From Pirellulaceae bacterium (lineage in GTDB: Bacteria; Planctomycetota; Planctomycetia; Pirellulales; Pirellulaceae): DNA of 25,038 nt. The translations under genes and the position numbers were made by a program. The stretch is taken from positions 1-25,038 of the forward strand of contig JABDKS010000572.1 in NCBI GenBank assembly GCA_013002105.1, given 5' to 3'. The notes below the pieces were generated by a model, which was given only the letters and a program-made list of their open reading frames with translations, ran no database searches and was not told where the DNA came from. This document shows, piece by piece, positions 22,474 through 25,038 of the stretch (position 1 is its first letter; the number at the start of each line of letters is the position of its first letter).

Positions 22474-25038
22474 GAATCAACTCACTGGTGTTCAATAGGA
22501 TACGACAAAACGCGCTGAGCGTATGTTCTTGGATCAGCTCGATACACTCGGCTGTCTCATCAAGGCTGGGTGCACGACAATAGGCCAATTGAAATGCACG
22601 ATTTATTTGCCGATCGACGTCGTCGGTTTCGCTCTGCAATCGCTGGGCCATCGCAGCCGCCATATCAAGCGTGAATTGGTGATTGAGCGTCGTCAACGCT
22701 TGCAATGGCGTGGTGGTCTGGGCGCGACGAGCGGTCGAGAACGCACAATCGGGCTGATCGAAATCGGTCATCAAATCGGTTCGCGCAGCGCGAGCGTTTT
22801 GATGATAGATCGCACGCCGATAGGTTTCGGGTCCGTGTTCGTCCAAGGGAACATAAGTCGCGACGTTGTCTTGCAGATACCGGTACAAACGAAATCCGGG
22901 GCCACCCATGGTCGTGTCCAGCTTTCCCGACAAGCTGAGCATCGTGTCACGAATTTCCTCGGCAGAGAGTCGCCGTGGAGGAAACCGCCACAGCAGCCGA
23001 CTATCGGCGTCCACTTTGGCTGCTTGCTGTCGATATTCGCCGGACTGCCTGTAAGTTTGGGACATCATGATCGTCTTGTGCAACGGTTTGAATCGCCAAC
23101 CGCCATCGATCAATTGTCTCGCCAAGAAATCCAATAGCTCGCTGTGAGAGGGTTCTCCGCCCATATAGCCGAAGTCGCTTGGTGTATCGACAATCCCCGT
23201 ACCGAAGTGATAGTGCCAAAGACGATTTACAAGAACGCGTGATGTCAACGGATTTTGTTCACTGACAATCCAATCGGCCAATGCTTTTCGACGTTGCGTT
23301 TGATCGGCATCGGCAGGTAATTCGTAAGTGGGAGCCGAATCGCTGAGCGTCGACAAACTGGTCAAGGTTACCTCGGCACCTTTCCGTTGCGGACTGCCAC
23401 CAACGAACACATGAAAGGGACCTTTCGCATCTGCGGCCACATGATTGCCGACCCAAACGGTGGGCAAAGGTGCCACCGCGTTCATTTGCTTGGTGATTTC
23501 GTTGATAGCTGCACTCAGCTTCGCGAGTTCTTTCGTATCGGCATCCTCGGTGACAAGCAGTCGTAATCGGTGGTCGCGATGCGCGTCACTAACCGGTTTA
23601 CGATCGCGGCCACTTGCGACTTCGACCCACTTTTGCGCATCAAGCGAAAGTTCGATTCGATAATCGGCAACGAAAACAAACTTGGGTTGATCAGAACTCG
23701 ATTCATTTCGGGCGCTCGAAAACACAACGCGATCGATTTTCGTCGGTTCTGCAAGTTCGATCGTCAGGCGATCGCTGGTGGAAATAAAGCGTGCACCGAA
23801 TTTGCCATCGATCGCCAACTGCGGGCCGTACGCACCCGGGAAGTCTTCGATCACTCGACTCGGCCCAGTCGCCTTGGAACCGGACGACGCTAGCGCGACG
23901 TTGACCGAATTGCCGGACGAATTGTCCGCTGTGGATTCATTCGCCACGGATTCATGCGCTGACAATTCACGTGCTGTCGACCAGATTTCAAATTCGTCGA
24001 TCCGAAAACCGTGCCGGGCTTTGGGGTTTTTGTCGGTAGCCTCACAGATCAATCGGACGAAGCGAGCCATTTGAGGCTTGAATGTTTCTTCGGTTCGCGT
24101 CCGATCCACCGGATCCCGGACCCAGGAAGCCGCGTGCGTTTGAGCGTTCTGCTTCGCCCGTTCGGAAATACGCTTACTGATATTTCTGCGTTGCGTTTCC
24201 AGCTTTTGTTTTTGTTGATTCAGCGGCGCTAGTTTCTCAGCGTGATCCGCTCGTTGCTCTGCGGTTGCTACAACACGACTACCGTGACGGACACCTGCAA
24301 ACGTGGCGTACAACTTGTAGTAGTCGGCTTGTTCAATGGGATCGAACTTGTGGTCATGACAGCGCGCACAGCCGACCGTTAGACCTAAAAATGCTTCACT
24401 GGTTGCACGAATCATTTCGTCGATCGTGTTGGCACGAATTTGTGCCACTTGGGCGGCATCTTTATTACCAACGTTGTCGTAGGGACCGGCAACCAAGAAC
24501 GCTGATCCAATCTCTCGATTTCGATCGCCCGGTGCGACGACATCACCAGCGATATGTTCACGAATGAACTGGTTCAACGGCTTGTCATCATTCAGTGATG
24601 CGATCACGTAATCACGGAACGGCCAAAGGTTGTCAATGATTACATTACGCTCGAAACCGTTGCTTTCGCCAAACCTCACGACATCGAGCCAATGACGTCC
24701 CCAGCGCTCGCCGTAATGCGGGGATTGGAGCAAACGGTCGAGTAGCTTTTCGTAGGCATCGGGATCGGGATCGACGACGAAGGCCGCGACCTGTTCGGGG
24801 GTTGGCGGCAATCCAGTCAGGTCGTATGTCGCGCGACGGATCAATGTCCTGCGATCGGCGATGGGATTTCGCTTGAGTCCCGACTGGGCCAACTTGGCGC
24901 CAATAAATTGATCAATGCCAACTCCCTTGGGTGAATTGGCCAGCGGTTGCAAAGACCACCACGTTTTGTCGGCCTTGGAACGCTCGCGGACATGGAGGTC
25001 GTCCGGCCAGGGGGCACCCTGTGCGATCCATTGAGTAA
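22463..25038 (-). CDS. PSCyt1/PSCyt2-DUF1553 (PSD1) planctomycete cytochrome protein (5' end outside window)
   Basis: The frame is open to the right edge, so the true start is outside the window. The first visible residues (LQWIAQGAPWPDD) are the C-terminal end of a PSCyt1 haem domain; next is the DUF1549/PSCyt2 block starting WWSLQPLANSP (position 24952 is an internal TTG, not the start). That block holds RRATYDLTGLPPTPEQV, ERWGRHWLDVVRFGES, and a haem-type motif CARCHDHKFDP (CxxCH about 195 residues on from 24952). A discoidin-like insert (ARFVRLICEATDKNPKARHG to WVEVASGRDRK) separates it from the DUF1553 block (NPLTSRVLVNRLWHYHFGTGIV, SAEEIRDTMLSLSGKLD). These envelope proteins are thought to be periplasmic; substrate and electron partner are unknown. 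Confidence 0.93.
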   Translation of the reverse strand, partial: TQWIAQGAPWPDDLHVRERSKADKTWWSLQPLANSPKGVGIDQFIGAKLAQSGLKRNPIADRRTLIRRATYDLTGLPPTPEQVAAFVVDPDPDAYEKLLDRLLQSPHYGERWGRHWLDVVRFGESNGFERNVIIDNLWPFRDYVIASLNDDKPLNQFIREHIAGDVVAPGDRNREIGSAFLVAGPYDNVGNKDAAQVAQIRANTIDEMIRATSEAFLGLTVGCARCHDHKFDPIEQADYYKLYATFAGVRHGSRVVATAEQRADHAEKLAPLNQQKQKLETQRRNISKRISERAKQNAQTHAASWVRDPVDRTRTEETFKPQMARFVRLICEATDKNPKARHGFRIDEFEIWSTARELSAHESVANESTADNSSGNSVNVALASSGSKATGPSRVIEDFPGAYGPQLAIDGKFGARFISTSDRLTIELAEPTKIDRVVFSSARNESSSDQPKFVFVADYRIELSLDAQKWVEVASGRDRKPVSDAHRDHRLRLLVTEDADTKELAKLSAAINEITKQMNAVAPLPTVWVGNHVAADAKGPFHVFVGGSPQRKGAEVTLTSLSTLSDSAPTYELPADADQTQRRKALADWIVSEQNPLTSRVLVNRLWHYHFGTGIVDTPSDFGYMGGEPSHSELLDFLARQLIDGGWRFKPLHKTIMMSQTYRQSGEYRQQAAKVDADSRLLWRFPPRRLSAEEIRDTMLSLSGKLDTTMGGPGFRLYRYLQDNVATYVPLDEHGPETYRRAIYHQNARAARTDLMTDFDQPDCAFSTARRAQTTTPLQALTTLNHQFTLDMAAAMAQRLQSETDDVDRQINRAFQLAYCRAPSLDETAECIELIQEHTLSAFCRILLNTSELIHVR

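Overview
The window looks like a chromosomal segment of a planctomycete, probably of the Pirellulaceae (Rhodopirellula-like). The strongest clue is the planctomycete-specific pair at the right end: a cytochrome-type PSCyt/PSD1 protein followed by a DUF1501 protein. Moderate GC, weak or absent Shine-Dalgarno sites in the housekeeping genes, and short palindromic repeats of the CTG(G/A)NAG...TACG kind agree with this. Genus and species cannot be settled from the window.

Layout. (1) 1-2216: a signalling locus. An NtrC-type response regulator runs off the left edge on the minus strand, divergent from a GAF-histidine kinase translationally coupled to a receiver-only regulator. Short REP-like palindromes flank the kinase/regulator pair. 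(2) 2217-3273: about 1 kb with no convincing gene. (3) 3274-10170: a co-oriented module that looks like an integrative mobile element. It contains a small MerR-like DNA-binding protein, a primase-polymerase/DUF3987 replication protein, a GGAAAGAAG repeat array resembling origin iterons, a small winged-helix-like protein, an overlapping chain of a small ORF, DUF2924, a large serine recombinase and an HTH accessory protein, then a small helical protein and a DUF4314 protein. Its right side abuts the 3' end of tRNA-Arg(UCG). (4) 10525-13800: repeats, then single-chain glycine dehydrogenase gcvP on the minus strand. (5) 14141-18698: ion transport genes, namely a CPA1 Na+/H+ antiporter preceded by a 13-bp tandem repeat, a convergent SRPBCC protein, and a SulP permease with a STAS domain. 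Both transporters carry long hydrophilic inserts. (6) 18802-20988: a secreted protein with carboxypeptidase-regulatory-like repeats, interrupted by one in-frame TGA. (7) 20992-25038: DUF1501 plus the PSCyt/PSD1 protein, which runs off the right edge.

How the genes work together. The recombinase, DUF2924 and HTH genes overlap one another and should be co-translated as an integration/excision unit. The HTH and primase genes, with the repeat array, form a likely replication unit. The result looks like an integrative element able to replicate after excision. The flanking chromosome is ordinary signalling, one-carbon metabolism, ion transport and planctomycete envelope genes. The observations most worth following are the nonsense codon in the secreted protein, the candidate origin next to the primase gene, the tRNA-3'-end-like sequence near the left end of the element, and the paired inserts in the two transporters.
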